Assembly: GCF_020329485.1 (NCBI RefSeq)
Contig: NZ_JAGKJI010000028.1
Coordinates: 25,489 to 89,488 of the forward strand
DNA: 64,000 nt
Source of the DNA: Bradyrhizobium cenepequi
GTDB taxonomy: Bacteria; Pseudomonadota; Alphaproteobacteria; Rhizobiales; Xanthobacteraceae
Direction of reading: 5' to 3'
Below the pieces are notes generated by a model. The model saw nothing but the letters and a program-made list of their open reading frames with translations. It had not been told where the DNA came from and ran no database searches. Position numbers and translations under genes: made by a program. Position 1 is the stretch's first letter. Every line of letters starts with the position of its first letter. Below, piece after piece: positions 51,189-59,407 of this stretch.

Positions 51189-52687
51189 GCCGCCTCGAGC
51201 AGGCGATCCTTGCTGACGACCTCACCCGCGAATTCGCGCACCACCGCGCCGCGCTTCATGACAATGATGCGGTCGGCGAGCGACAACACCGTCTCCGGCT
51301 CGGTCGACAGTACGATGATGGCCAGCCCTTTGGCGCTGAGCTCGCGGACGATGTGGATGACATCGTTCTTGGCGCCGACATCCATGCCGCGGGTCGGCTC
51401 GCACAGCACCAGCACCCGCGGCGGATAGCTCAGCCACTTCGCGAGCGCGACCTTCTGCTGATTGCCGCCCGAGAGCATGCCGAGGTCGAGCTCGACCGCC
51501 GCCGGGCGGATCTGCAGTTGCTCGACCTGCCGGACGGCAATCGTTCGCTCACGCGATGGCTTGAGCAGAAGCGCGGATATCCGATCGAGCACGCTGATCG
51601 AGATGTTCTTGTAGACCGGCTCTTGGTGGAAGAGCATGGCGCGGCGGCTTTCGGGGACGAAGGCGACGCCGGCGCGCCGGGCGGCCGCGGTGCTGCCGAA
51701 GGCTTTGCGGTCGCCGTCGATGAGCATCGTGCCGCTGTCGGGCTTGATTTTGCCGAACAGGACGCGCGCCAACTCCAACTGACCGCAGCCCATGAAGCCG
51801 TAGATGCCGAGCACTTCGCCGGCGCGCACCTCGAACGAGACGTCCTGGACGCTGCGGGCGAGCGACAGGGTGTCGGCCTTCAAGACCACGGGGCGGTCAC
51901 CGCGCGGAGGAAGCGTGATGTCATGCGCATAGGTCTCTTCCAGCGCCTCGCGGCCCTTGCCGATCATCGCTTCGATCAGCGCGGCCTTGCTGGTTGCGGC
52001 GGCTTCCGTTTCGTGGACTTTCCGGCCGTTGCGGAACACCGTCACGGTGTCGGAGATACGCAGGATGTCCTCGATGAAGTGCGAGATAAAGACGATGCCG
52101 GTGCCCTCGTCGCGCAGCCGTCGCAGGGTCGCGAACAACCGCTCGACCTCGGGTGGGGAGAGCGCGGAAGTCGGCTCATCCAGGATGATGATGCGGGCGC
52201 CAGAAAACAGCACGCGGGCGATCTCGATCAGCTGCTGCAGGCCAATCGGCAGATCGCCGAGCCGGGTCATCGGATCGACGTCGATGCCGAAGCGCGCAAG
52301 CTGTTCGCCGGCCTCGCGCGCCATCTTCCGCCATTGAACGAGGCCGAAACGGTTGGTCGGCTGTGCCCCGAGAAAGACATTTTCGGCAACCGAGAGATCA
52401 GGTGCGACGCTGAGCTCCTGATGCACCATGGCGACGCCAGCCGCATGGGCGTCGCGCGCCGAGCGGAAACGGGTCTCGCGCCCGTCGAGGACGAAGCGGC
52501 CGGAGAATTCCGGATGCACGCCAGCGATGATCTTCATCAGCGTGCTCTTTCCCGCGCCGTTCTCGCCGACAAGACCGTGGATCTCGCCAGCGTAGAGCGC
52601 AAAGTCGACCCCACGAAGCGCTTCGACACCGCCGAAGGCTTTCGTGATCTCCTTCAATTCGAGGATGGGTGAGCGTCCCTGTGGCAT
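51185..52687 (-). CDS. Sugar ABC transporter ATP-binding protein, RbsA type (double ATPase)
   Basis: A 500-residue protein with two ATPase domains. The first is complete: GENGAGKSTLMKI, IGLQQLIEIARVL (degenerate signature) and IIILDEPTSAL. The second has YGFMGCGQLELARVLFG, so its Walker A lacks the normal lysine, and LSGGNQQKVALAKWL with VLVLCEPTRGMDVGA. One weak site per protein is normal for this family. Confidence 0.92.
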   Translation of the reverse strand: MPQGRSPILELKEITKAFGGVEALRGVDFALYAGEIHGLVGENGAGKSTLMKIIAGVHPEFSGRFVLDGRETRFRSARDAHAAGVAMVHQELSVAPDLSVAENVFLGAQPTNRFGLVQWRKMAREAGEQLARFGIDVDPMTRLGDLPIGLQQLIEIARVLFSGARIIILDEPTSALSPPEVERLFATLRRLRDEGTGIVFISHFIEDILRISDTVTVFRNGRKVHETEAAATSKAALIEAMIGKGREALEETYAHDITLPPRGDRPVVLKADTLSLARSVQDVSFEVRAGEVLGIYGFMGCGQLELARVLFGKIKPDSGTMLIDGDRKAFGSTAAARRAGVAFVPESRRAMLFHQEPVYKNISISVLDRISALLLKPSRERTIAVRQVEQLQIRPAAVELDLGMLSGGNQQKVALAKWLSYPPRVLVLCEPTRGMDVGAKNDVIHIVRELSAKGLAIIVLSTEPETVLSLADRIIVMKRGAVVREFAGEVVSKDRLLEAA

Positions 52688-52696
52688 GCGGGCGGC

Positions 52697-53719
52697 TCAG
52701 ATCAGGAAATGATCCTCCATCCACTGCATGCCGGGGGCATTGGCCTTGGTCACGACAGGGCCGTCGGTTACGACGCTCTTTGGAATGCCCTGTCCGCTTT
52801 TCTCGCCCGCGGTCACCGCGGCGACGCCGGCGATGATCGCGCCGCCATGGATGCGGCAGGATGGATTGCGGACGGTTGCGAACATGCGGCCTTCGCTCAC
52901 CGCCTGGATCGCCGGTGGCATGGCGTCGACCCCGCCGATCAGGATGTTGGTGCGGTTGCGCGCCTTCATGATGTTGTAGGCGGCGAGCGCCATGTCGTCA
53001 TTGTGGAAGAAGGCGGCGTCGATCTGCGGATATTTGGTGAGATAGGTCTCCCACAGCCGGGCGGTCTTGGAGACATCCCAATCGGCCGGCTGGGTGTCGA
53101 GCACCTCGATGTTCGGATACTGCTTAACGACCGAGTTGAAGCCCTTGGCGCGGCCCTGCGCGCCGGTGTGGCCGAGCGCGCCTTGCGTCATGATGATCTT
53201 GCCCTTGCCGCCGATGGCGTTGACGAGGGCCTGCGTCACTGAGGAGCCCATGAACTCGTTGTCGGGGGCGAGGAAGGAATGGACCTTGATCTGATCGAGC
53301 GGCGCGATCAGCGTATCCATGTCGATGACGGGAACGCCGGCGTCGATCATCTTCTGCACCGGCTGCGTCAGCGTGCCGATGCCGAAGGCCTGGATGGCGA
53401 CGAAATCCCATTTCTGCGATGCCATGTTGTCGATCGCCGCGCGTTGCTTGACCGCATCAAGCTGGCCGTCGAACCAGGTGACCTCGACGTTGAAGAGCTT
53501 GCCCCAATATTCGGCCGCCTGTTTGCCTTGCGCGCACCAGGTGGCCTGCAGGCCTGCGTTGGAGAATGCAGCCTTCAGCGGTTTCTCGGAACGTCCAACT
53601 TCCGCCGCGAGCGCGGGGCTCACGCCCATCCCGCCCAGCAGCGCGGCCGCTGCGCCGCCGGCTGCCGCTGTCTGAAGAAGATCGCGCCTGGTCCTTGAGG
53701 ATGTGTCCTTCCCTGGCAT
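52697..53719 (-). CDS. Sugar ABC transporter substrate-binding protein, RbsB type
   Basis: A 340-residue periplasmic protein. RTRRDLLQTAAAGGAAAALLGG is a Tat signal. The mature part (KAAFSNAGLQATWCAQGKQAAEYWGK, then MASQKWDFVAIQAFG, VIDMDTLIAPLD and AFFHNDDMALAAYNIMKA) is a type I periplasmic-binding fold of the ribose/galactofuranose class. First gene of the three-gene operon. Confidence 0.9.
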   Translation of the reverse strand: MPGKDTSSRTRRDLLQTAAAGGAAAALLGGMGVSPALAAEVGRSEKPLKAAFSNAGLQATWCAQGKQAAEYWGKLFNVEVTWFDGQLDAVKQRAAIDNMASQKWDFVAIQAFGIGTLTQPVQKMIDAGVPVIDMDTLIAPLDQIKVHSFLAPDNEFMGSSVTQALVNAIGGKGKIIMTQGALGHTGAQGRAKGFNSVVKQYPNIEVLDTQPADWDVSKTARLWETYLTKYPQIDAAFFHNDDMALAAYNIMKARNRTNILIGGVDAMPPAIQAVSEGRMFATVRNPSCRIHGGAIIAGVAAVTAGEKSGQGIPKSVVTDGPVVTKANAPGMQWMEDHFLI

Positions 53720-53837
53720 TGCACGCTCCCTGATGTCTGTTCTTGGCGCCGTCGGCGTCTGTTGCGCGCGCCGCGGATCAAGGAAAGTCTGTCACAGTCG
53801 AAGCGTTCACGCCAACGGTTCCGATTCCGCGGCTGCG

Positions 53838-54361
53838 CTAATCGAGGTCGGGCATCACGATGCTCTCGATGTCACGCAGCAATTTTTGCCACGCAACATC
53901 GATTTCGACCGTCCACTCCACGCCGAGAATTTCTCGTAGCGTGCCCGCGATCACGGCGAAGAACGCGACGAACAAATCTCGCGGCGTGCCAGCGCATGAT
54001 CCGCCAAAGTGTGCGCGGTTTGGCGATAAGATCATGCGCCGATTCAAAAGATTAGCGCGCGATCGGACGCAAAACCGCCTTCCACTTTTGCTGATCGCGC
54101 GCGAGCATCGTGCGAGACGACCTCGCATTCGATCATGCGGAAGTTGCCGCGGCGCTCGCCAGCAAAATCGAGAATCGCTTCGATCGCCAGTGCCAGCATC
54201 GAGCCTTTCACCAACTCGCTGCCGTCGGTGCGAAACATCGCCGCCGCTTCGGGATGCTGTTCGAACAAGCGGCGATAGACGAGCGGCGTCAGATCATCGC
54301 AGCGCGCTGTCGCAAGTTCGAAGCTGCGTTCGATCGGATTTGCCGATGGCGTGATCAGCAA
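53838..54361 (-). pseudogene. Single-domain globin gene interrupted by a repeat
   Basis: Two frames together form one globin. The N-terminal half reads IERSFELATARCDDLTPLVYRRLFEQHPEAAAMF and continues through ILDFAGERRGNFRMIECEVVSHDA. The C-terminal half, in another frame, reads GTPRDLFVAFFAVIAGTLREILGVEWTVEIDVAWQKLL. A 113-base repeat lies exactly between them, bringing a stop and a frameshift. Without it, the gene is 411 bases, about 136 residues, the size of a bacterial globin. The histidine of VVSHD is probably the proximal heme ligand. The first codon is uncertain; TTG at 54361 is the best near the start of homology. Confidence 0.75.
53991..54103. repeat. Compound two-hairpin repeat inserted in the globin gene
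   Basis: The first hairpin has arms GCGCATGATC (53992-54001) and GATCATGCGC (54030-54039); the second has GCGCGCGATC (54055-54064) and GATCGCGCGC (54093-54102). The inner sequences are related: the first reads GATC-n-CAAAGTG-n-GCGGTTT-n-GATC on the plus strand, and the second has the same pattern on the minus strand, so the element is two copies of one unit head to head. It is flanked by AGC at 53991-53993 and 54104-54106, a possible three-base target duplication. No transposase; a MITE- or REP-like unit. Confidence 0.8.
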
Positions 54362-54781
54362 TTGCGATGGCCCAAAGAAAACGAGCAGGGCGCCTAGCCC
54401 TGCTCGAGAAATTGTGTCGACCCTATTTTCCCCAAAAATTGATTTGATCTTGATTGATGGGGTGACGCTGCTTGTGCGCGCCGGGCTCCTCCCGAGACTT
54501 GGACCACCAGACGTCAGCCCTGTGGCTGGCCTGAGCCCGAATTGGTAGACCATCTTTTCTGTTTTGTCATCAAATTCGGCAACGATTGTTCAAAATTCGA
54601 GCAATTTGCGAAATGATTGGGGTTTTGCCACTATCGGTTGTAGAACTGAGACCCGCCTCGGAGTAAAGGGGTAGGGCGCTAGGGATCATTGATCCGAACG
54701 GATTTTTCCTTGCGCCGGGACAAAAAGGCTGCGCTTCCGGTCTCGACTCCGGCCAAGCGCAGTGATTAGTTCCGCAGTCGG
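54362..54781 (+). other. Upstream region of the copper operon, with leader hairpin
   Basis: A 420-base gap. 54560-54640 is the most AT-rich part, a natural place for the copper-operon promoter; I cannot fix -35 and -10 sites. At 54729-54762 an inverted repeat (CTGCGCTT, then CCGG, loop TCTCGACT, CCGG, then AAGCGCAG) forms a 12-pair hairpin with a two-base bulge, 20 bases before the DUF2946 start. On the minus strand it is followed by a T run, so it may also stop antisense transcription. Confidence 0.5.
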
Positions 54782-55162
54782 ATGGGTCTCGCGATGCGCC
54801 GACGGCTGAAGAATTTTCTGCCCGTTTTCATGATTGCGCTGGTGGTGCAAGTCTTTGCGCCGATCGCCGCCTGCTGGGCCGCCGGAATCGCCGCTTCGGA
54901 TCCGCTGGCTGCCGCCATCATCTGCCACGGCGACACCACCGGTTCCGACGAAGCGGACCAGGGCGGGCCACACGTCCGAGACGGCTGCTGCTCGGCCTGC
55001 AATGTGCTGCAGACCGGTACCCCGGTCGATCCGCCAGAGATGACTGCCGGCGTTATCAAGCGGTCGCCCGAACAGGTGGTATGGCTCGATTTCGTGTCCC
55101 GCCTGGAGGATGTGCGGGCACGCTCTCGCGCGCAGGCGCGCGCCCCTCCGTCGAGTTCCTGA
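54782..55162 (+). CDS. DUF2946 protein, possible copper-sensing leader ORF
   Basis: A 126-residue protein with an N-terminal hydrophobic signal/anchor (FLPVFMIALVVQVFAPIAA) and cysteines at 31, 48, 69, 70 and 73; DGCCSACNVLQ is the DUF2946 metal motif. Pro-Pro at 122-123 lies four residues from the end. Downstream come a hairpin and a TonB receptor. In Bordetella CruR and Rhodobacter CutF, DUF2946 ORFs with the same elements sense copper as nascent chains and control the next gene; the parallel here is my inference. It could instead be a periplasmic copper-binding protein, as one pcu operon member was predicted. Starts at ATG 54782 or 54794. Confidence 0.8.
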   Translation: MGLAMRRRLKNFLPVFMIALVVQVFAPIAACWAAGIAASDPLAAAIICHGDTTGSDEADQGGPHVRDGCCSACNVLQTGTPVDPPEMTAGVIKRSPEQVVWLDFVSRLEDVRARSRAQARAPPSSS

Positions 55163-55175
55163 CTGTCGTTCGCTG

Positions 55176-55197
55176 CCGGCGTGCCCACGCTCGCCGG
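55176..55197 (+). promoter_or_regulatory. Stem-loop between DUF2946 ORF and TonB receptor
   Basis: CCGGCG (55176-55181) and CGCCGG (55192-55197) form a six-pair GC stem around TGCCCACGCT, 14 bases after the DUF2946 stop and 50 before the receptor start. No T run, so it is not a typical terminator. Its position fits a structure that links translation of the leader ORF to the next gene. Confidence 0.5.
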
Positions 55198-55247
55198 TTG
55201 ACGCGGTCAATCAAGCCGGTCGCAGAGCCGGTGTCAGGAATTTCCCA

Positions 55248-57638
55248 ATGTTACGCCTCGCCTTCCTGAGCGGTGCCAGCACAGTGGTGCTTGGTGCCAT
55301 GCTCGCCACTGATCTATCCCCGGCAAGAGGTCAAACCGCCTTGCCGTCAGTCATGGTGGATGCACCCCGTGAAGCCCGCGCCAAGCCGGCGAAACCGAAG
55401 CCGGCGGGACGCACACTTGCCGTCCGGCCGCGGGTGACGCCGCCGACCGCCACCATCCCCACCGTCCTGGTGCAGCGCGACATCACGCCCTCGATCGTGC
55501 GCGACGGGCTCAACCAGGCGCCCAGTGGCCAGACCCAAACCACCGTCGACCGCAGTCAGTTCGACAACCGGCCGGCGTTCTCGGTCGGCGATGTCCTGAG
55601 AGAGAGCCCCGGCATCTCGATCAAGCAGGGCAACGGGCCGCGGGACGTCGGCATTTCGATCCGCGGATCGAACGCCCGCAATGGCTTTGGGATTCGCAAC
55701 CTCGTCATCTTCGAGGATGGCTTTCCGGTCACCCAGCCGGACGGGCTGTCGCGCAGCGACCTGATCGACCCGCGCGCTTATGGCGCCATCGACGTGATCC
55801 GCGGACCGTCCTCGGCGCTCTATGGAAACTACGCGACCGGTGGCGCGCTGAATTTCCGGACGCGGCCGGGCGGCACGATCGACGGTGTCGAATACGGCGT
55901 CGATGGCGGCAGCTTCGGTTACCTGAACAACTATCTGGCCGCGGGAAAGAAGGTCGGCAATTTCGAGGGCTCGCTGTTTGCGAGCGATGCGCGCGGCGAC
56001 GGCTATATCGGCAACAGCTGGTTCAACACCCAGACGGTGAATTTCCTCGGCACGCTCCAGGCGACGCCCGATGACCGCTTCACGGTCAAGTTCATCAACA
56101 ACAACTTGGACGCGCGGCTGCCAATCCGCTTGTCGCTGAACCAATACGATCAGAACCCGTTCCAGCGCGGCTGTATCACCGGCGCCACCGCGGTGCTGGG
56201 CTGTGCGACGGTGCCGCTGTTCAACAACGGCTTCAATACGGCGGCGGGAACCGACAGGGAGACTGCGCTGCAGGCGGGGCTCGGCCGAAACGACCGTCGC
56301 ACCATCATCGGCGGCCGCTGGGAACATGATTTCGACAACCAGACCACCTGGCGCAACCAGTTCGTGTTCGACGACCGCAACATCAGCCAGCCCACTGGTG
56401 CGACCAGCGCAATCGGCGACTTCCCGTCCTACAACTACATGAGCGACATCACGCGGCGCGGCGAAATCTTCGGCATGGAGTCGACCACCTATTTCGGCGG
56501 CTGGTACAACACGCTCGCCGCCTCCAGCGACACGCGCAATGTCATGCCGGGCGGCAATGCCACGCTCGGAGCGCTATCCAGCAATCTGTTCAGCGATACA
56601 TCCAACTACGGCGTTCGCGCGCGAGAGGAACTCAAGCTCAACCCGCAGCTTACGGCGATCGCGGGCATTGGATGGGAGACCACCAACCTCAAGGGGAGGA
56701 ACACGGCGTTCACCTATACTGGGCCGACGGGGATCACGACGACGACGGTGACGACCGCCGATCGGCAATTCCAGAACACCGCGCCGGAATTTGCTCTTCT
56801 TTACAGGCTGAACAGCGAGTGGCAATTCCGCGGCAGGGTGGCGACCGGCTACGGGACGCCGCAGGTCGGCAACCTCTTTGTGCTGCCGAGCGGCCAGAGC
56901 GGCAACAATACAGAGCTGAAGGCGCAGAAGAACCTCGGCTACGATCTGGGCTTCGACTGGACGCCGAACCGCGCGCTCAGGCTGAGCGCCACCGGCTTCT
57001 ACGAGTTCTTCAAAGATGAACTGGTGACGCAGGCAACGCCGGTCGGATCGCCCAATACGAGCTATACGTTCAACGCGCCGCGATCCGAGCATCGCGGCGT
57101 GGAGCTTGCCGCCGACTGGCGGTTCTATCCGGGCTGGCGGCTGACGGCGGCCTACACCTATCTCGATGAAATCTATACGGAGTACATCGAGAACATCACC
57201 AATGGTGCGGCGTTCGGCTTCAACCGCGCGGGCAACAAGATCCCCGGAATCTCGCCGAACGAATTGACCGCACGGATTTCCTACGACCAGTTGTCCGGGC
57301 CGCTGCGGGGGCTCGGCGCGTTCGTGGAAGTGCAATGGAAGGACTCCTTCTACATGGACAACGCCAACTTCCTGAAGGCGCCCGGCTATGAGTTGGTGAA
57401 CCTCAATGTCCACTACGGCACTGAGCTGGTCTCGGACTACTTCAAGGCGATCGACCTCTATCTCGAGGTGCGAAACGTCTTTGATAGGACGTACGTGGCG
57501 TCCGCCAACAACATCGCGAACACGGTGACGGCCGCGGGCATTCAAAACCCCGCGAGCGTGCTGGCCAACACCACCGGCTCGATCTATGCCGGAGCGCCAA
57601 GGACGTTCGTGGCCGGCATGAAACTGGCGTTCAAATGA
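55248..57638 (+). CDS. pcuB: TonB-dependent outer-membrane receptor of the copper operon
   Basis: A 796-residue outer-membrane barrel. After a signal (MLRLAFLSGASTVVLGAMLATDLSPARGQ) comes a Pro/Ala/Lys-rich linker, then the plug (VGDVLRESPGISIKQGNGPRDVGISIRGS, DVIRGPSSALYGNYATGGALNF) and the barrel ending RTFVAGMKLAFK. ATG 55248 has AGGAA upstream; the frame is open back into the DUF2946 gene. It probably imports copper or a copper complex, judged from the PCu(A)C gene in the operon. The symbol rests on matching gene order with Bradyrhizobium pcuABCDE, recalled and not searched. Confidence 0.85.
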   Translation: MLRLAFLSGASTVVLGAMLATDLSPARGQTALPSVMVDAPREARAKPAKPKPAGRTLAVRPRVTPPTATIPTVLVQRDITPSIVRDGLNQAPSGQTQTTVDRSQFDNRPAFSVGDVLRESPGISIKQGNGPRDVGISIRGSNARNGFGIRNLVIFEDGFPVTQPDGLSRSDLIDPRAYGAIDVIRGPSSALYGNYATGGALNFRTRPGGTIDGVEYGVDGGSFGYLNNYLAAGKKVGNFEGSLFASDARGDGYIGNSWFNTQTVNFLGTLQATPDDRFTVKFINNNLDARLPIRLSLNQYDQNPFQRGCITGATAVLGCATVPLFNNGFNTAAGTDRETALQAGLGRNDRRTIIGGRWEHDFDNQTTWRNQFVFDDRNISQPTGATSAIGDFPSYNYMSDITRRGEIFGMESTTYFGGWYNTLAASSDTRNVMPGGNATLGALSSNLFSDTSNYGVRAREELKLNPQLTAIAGIGWETTNLKGRNTAFTYTGPTGITTTTVTTADRQFQNTAPEFALLYRLNSEWQFRGRVATGYGTPQVGNLFVLPSGQSGNNTELKAQKNLGYDLGFDWTPNRALRLSATGFYEFFKDELVTQATPVGSPNTSYTFNAPRSEHRGVELAADWRFYPGWRLTAAYTYLDEIYTEYIENITNGAAFGFNRAGNKIPGISPNELTARISYDQLSGPLRGLGAFVEVQWKDSFYMDNANFLKAPGYELVNLNVHYGTELVSDYFKAIDLYLEVRNVFDRTYVASANNIANTVTAAGIQNPASVLANTTGSIYAGAPRTFVAGMKLAFK

Positions 57639-58876
57639 GGTGCATTGTCATGAGAGACGTCAGACCAGTCCTCGGTGCTGCTGCTATGGCGGCCGTCTTC
57701 GCGCTTTGGCATGGCGGCGCATTCGCACAGATGAACCATCAGCACGCGTCGGAAGCCGCGTGCGAGGAGACCGTCCTGCGCTGCGCGAGCAAGGTCACGC
57801 CCGCGTTCGGACCTGACGGAACACTTTGGCTGGTCTGGATGGCCGGCGGCCAGATATCCGTCGCAAGCTCGAAGGACGACGGAAAGACCTTCTCTGTGCC
57901 GGTGCAGGTCACGCGCGAGAACCTGAATCTGGATTGGGGCCCGGACGCCCGTCCGAAGATCGCCATCGATCGCAAGGGCCGGATTGCGCTGGCGTTCTCG
58001 ATCTTCAGGGACAAGGCCTTCAACGGTCAGGTGCTCACCACGCAATCGAATGATGGTGGTAAGAGCTTCGCCCCCTTGCGCCCGATCACGTCGAACAACG
58101 AGAGCCAGCGCTTTGCGGCCATCGCGTTCGAGCCTGACGGCACCGTGTTCGCGGCCTGGCTCGACAAGCGCAACCGCGTGCCTGCGCGGCAGAACGGCAA
58201 ACCCTACGACGGCGCCGGCCTGTTCTTCGCGACATCGAAGGATGGCGGCTCGACTTACTCCGACGCGCAGCTTGTCGCCGACAACACCTGCGAATGTTGT
58301 CGCCTTGGCTTGGCCCTGGATGGCGCCGGCCGCCCGGTCATCGTGTTCCGGAATATCTTTGAAGGTGGCGTCCGCGATCATGCCGTCGTCACCTTCAAGG
58401 ATCCGGCGTTGCCGGGCGAGGTCCACAGGGTCAGCCGCGATGACTGGCAGATCGCGGCCTGCCCGCATCACGGACCGAGCCTGTCGATCTCGCCAAGCGG
58501 AACCTATCATGTCGCCTGGTACACGAACGGGAGGGCGCGTAAGGGGCTGTTCTATGCGCGCTCGACCGACGGCGGAAAAACCTTCTCGAACCCGCTGCCG
58601 ATCGGCGAGCCAAACCGAAGCCCGTCGCGGCCGCAGGTCATCGCGGGACCGAATGGGCTTATGATGGTCTGGAAGGAGTTCGACGGGGAGAAGACGGAGA
58701 TCAAACTGATGACGTCGCAGGATGATGGAGCGAGCTGGTCGACGTCCAGGGGCATTGCCAGTACGACGGATAGTTCCGACCATCCGCTGCTCGTCTCGGA
58801 CAGTCGGCGAGTCTATCTGTCCTGGATGACGAAGGCCGATGGATATCGTTTCCAACCAATCGAGGGTGAGCCATGA
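57635..58876 (+). CDS. Exported Asp-box (BNR) beta-propeller protein
   Basis: A 413-residue protein with a Sec signal cut near GGAFAQM. Five Asp-box repeats are visible: SSKDDGKTFS, QSNDGGKSFA, TSKDGGSTYS, RSTDGGKTFS and TSQDDGASWS, as in sialidase-type six-bladed propellers. The sialidase Arg triad is not obvious. Possible metal ligands are MNHQHASEAACEE at the mature N-terminus, NTCECCRLG and ACPHHG. The start overlaps the receptor stop (ATGA), so it belongs to the copper operon. A periplasmic copper-handling role is inferred from context only. Confidence 0.8.
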   Translation: MRCIVMRDVRPVLGAAAMAAVFALWHGGAFAQMNHQHASEAACEETVLRCASKVTPAFGPDGTLWLVWMAGGQISVASSKDDGKTFSVPVQVTRENLNLDWGPDARPKIAIDRKGRIALAFSIFRDKAFNGQVLTTQSNDGGKSFAPLRPITSNNESQRFAAIAFEPDGTVFAAWLDKRNRVPARQNGKPYDGAGLFFATSKDGGSTYSDAQLVADNTCECCRLGLALDGAGRPVIVFRNIFEGGVRDHAVVTFKDPALPGEVHRVSRDDWQIAACPHHGPSLSISPSGTYHVAWYTNGRARKGLFYARSTDGGKTFSNPLPIGEPNRSPSRPQVIAGPNGLMMVWKEFDGEKTEIKLMTSQDDGASWSTSRGIASTTDSSDHPLLVSDSRRVYLSWMTKADGYRFQPIEGEP

Positions 58877-59379
58877 AACGCGAACTGCTTGCCGCAGCAT
58901 TTCTGTTGGGGACGTTGTCTATCACAGCAGCAGCGGAGGATGCCGAGCTCAAGCCATTCGAACGCGGAAGCTGGCAGCAGATCGTGCATTCACACGCCGG
59001 TCGTCCGACCCTGGTTCATTTCTGGGGCGTGACCTGCGGTCCATGCAAGGTCGAGCTACCGCAGCTCGGCCAGTTCATGAAGGACCATCCTGGAATCGAT
59101 GTAGTCACGATCAGTGCGGATCTGGTGCCAAATCTCCCCGACGCAACGCGATCGATGCTGCAGAAGGCCGGGCTGTCTCCGGCCGAGAACTGGATGTTCA
59201 GTGATGGCTTCGCCGATCGGCTGCGATTTGAGATCGATCCGGCCTGGCAGGGCGATATTCCGCGGACGATGCTGATCGCGCGTAGCGGCGCAGTCACCAC
59301 GATCGAAGGATCGGCCGAGATGCCGGAGCTCGACAAGTGGGCGCAAGGACAGGCCGCGACGACAGGATCAAGACAATAG
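58873..59379 (+). CDS. TlpA-like periplasmic thioredoxin
   Basis: A 168-residue thioredoxin-fold protein with a Sec signal (ELLAAAFLLGTLSITAAA). The redox motif WGVTCGPCKVELP has CGPC at residues 55-58, and the cis-proline lies in GDIPRTMLI. TlpA-type proteins reduce copper-site cysteines of cytochrome oxidase subunit II or Sco proteins. The start overlaps the propeller gene stop by four bases. Confidence 0.88.
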   Translation: MKRELLAAAFLLGTLSITAAAEDAELKPFERGSWQQIVHSHAGRPTLVHFWGVTCGPCKVELPQLGQFMKDHPGIDVVTISADLVPNLPDATRSMLQKAGLSPAENWMFSDGFADRLRFEIDPAWQGDIPRTMLIARSGAVTTIEGSAEMPELDKWAQGQAATTGSRQ

Positions 59380-59407
59380 GTCAATCTGGAATACGGGATA
59401 GAACAAC

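Noticed and set aside
57635..58876. Calling the propeller protein a true sialidase
   Set aside because: It has the Asp-box repeats, but the arginine triad and nucleophilic tyrosine could not be placed, and the operon is copper-related.
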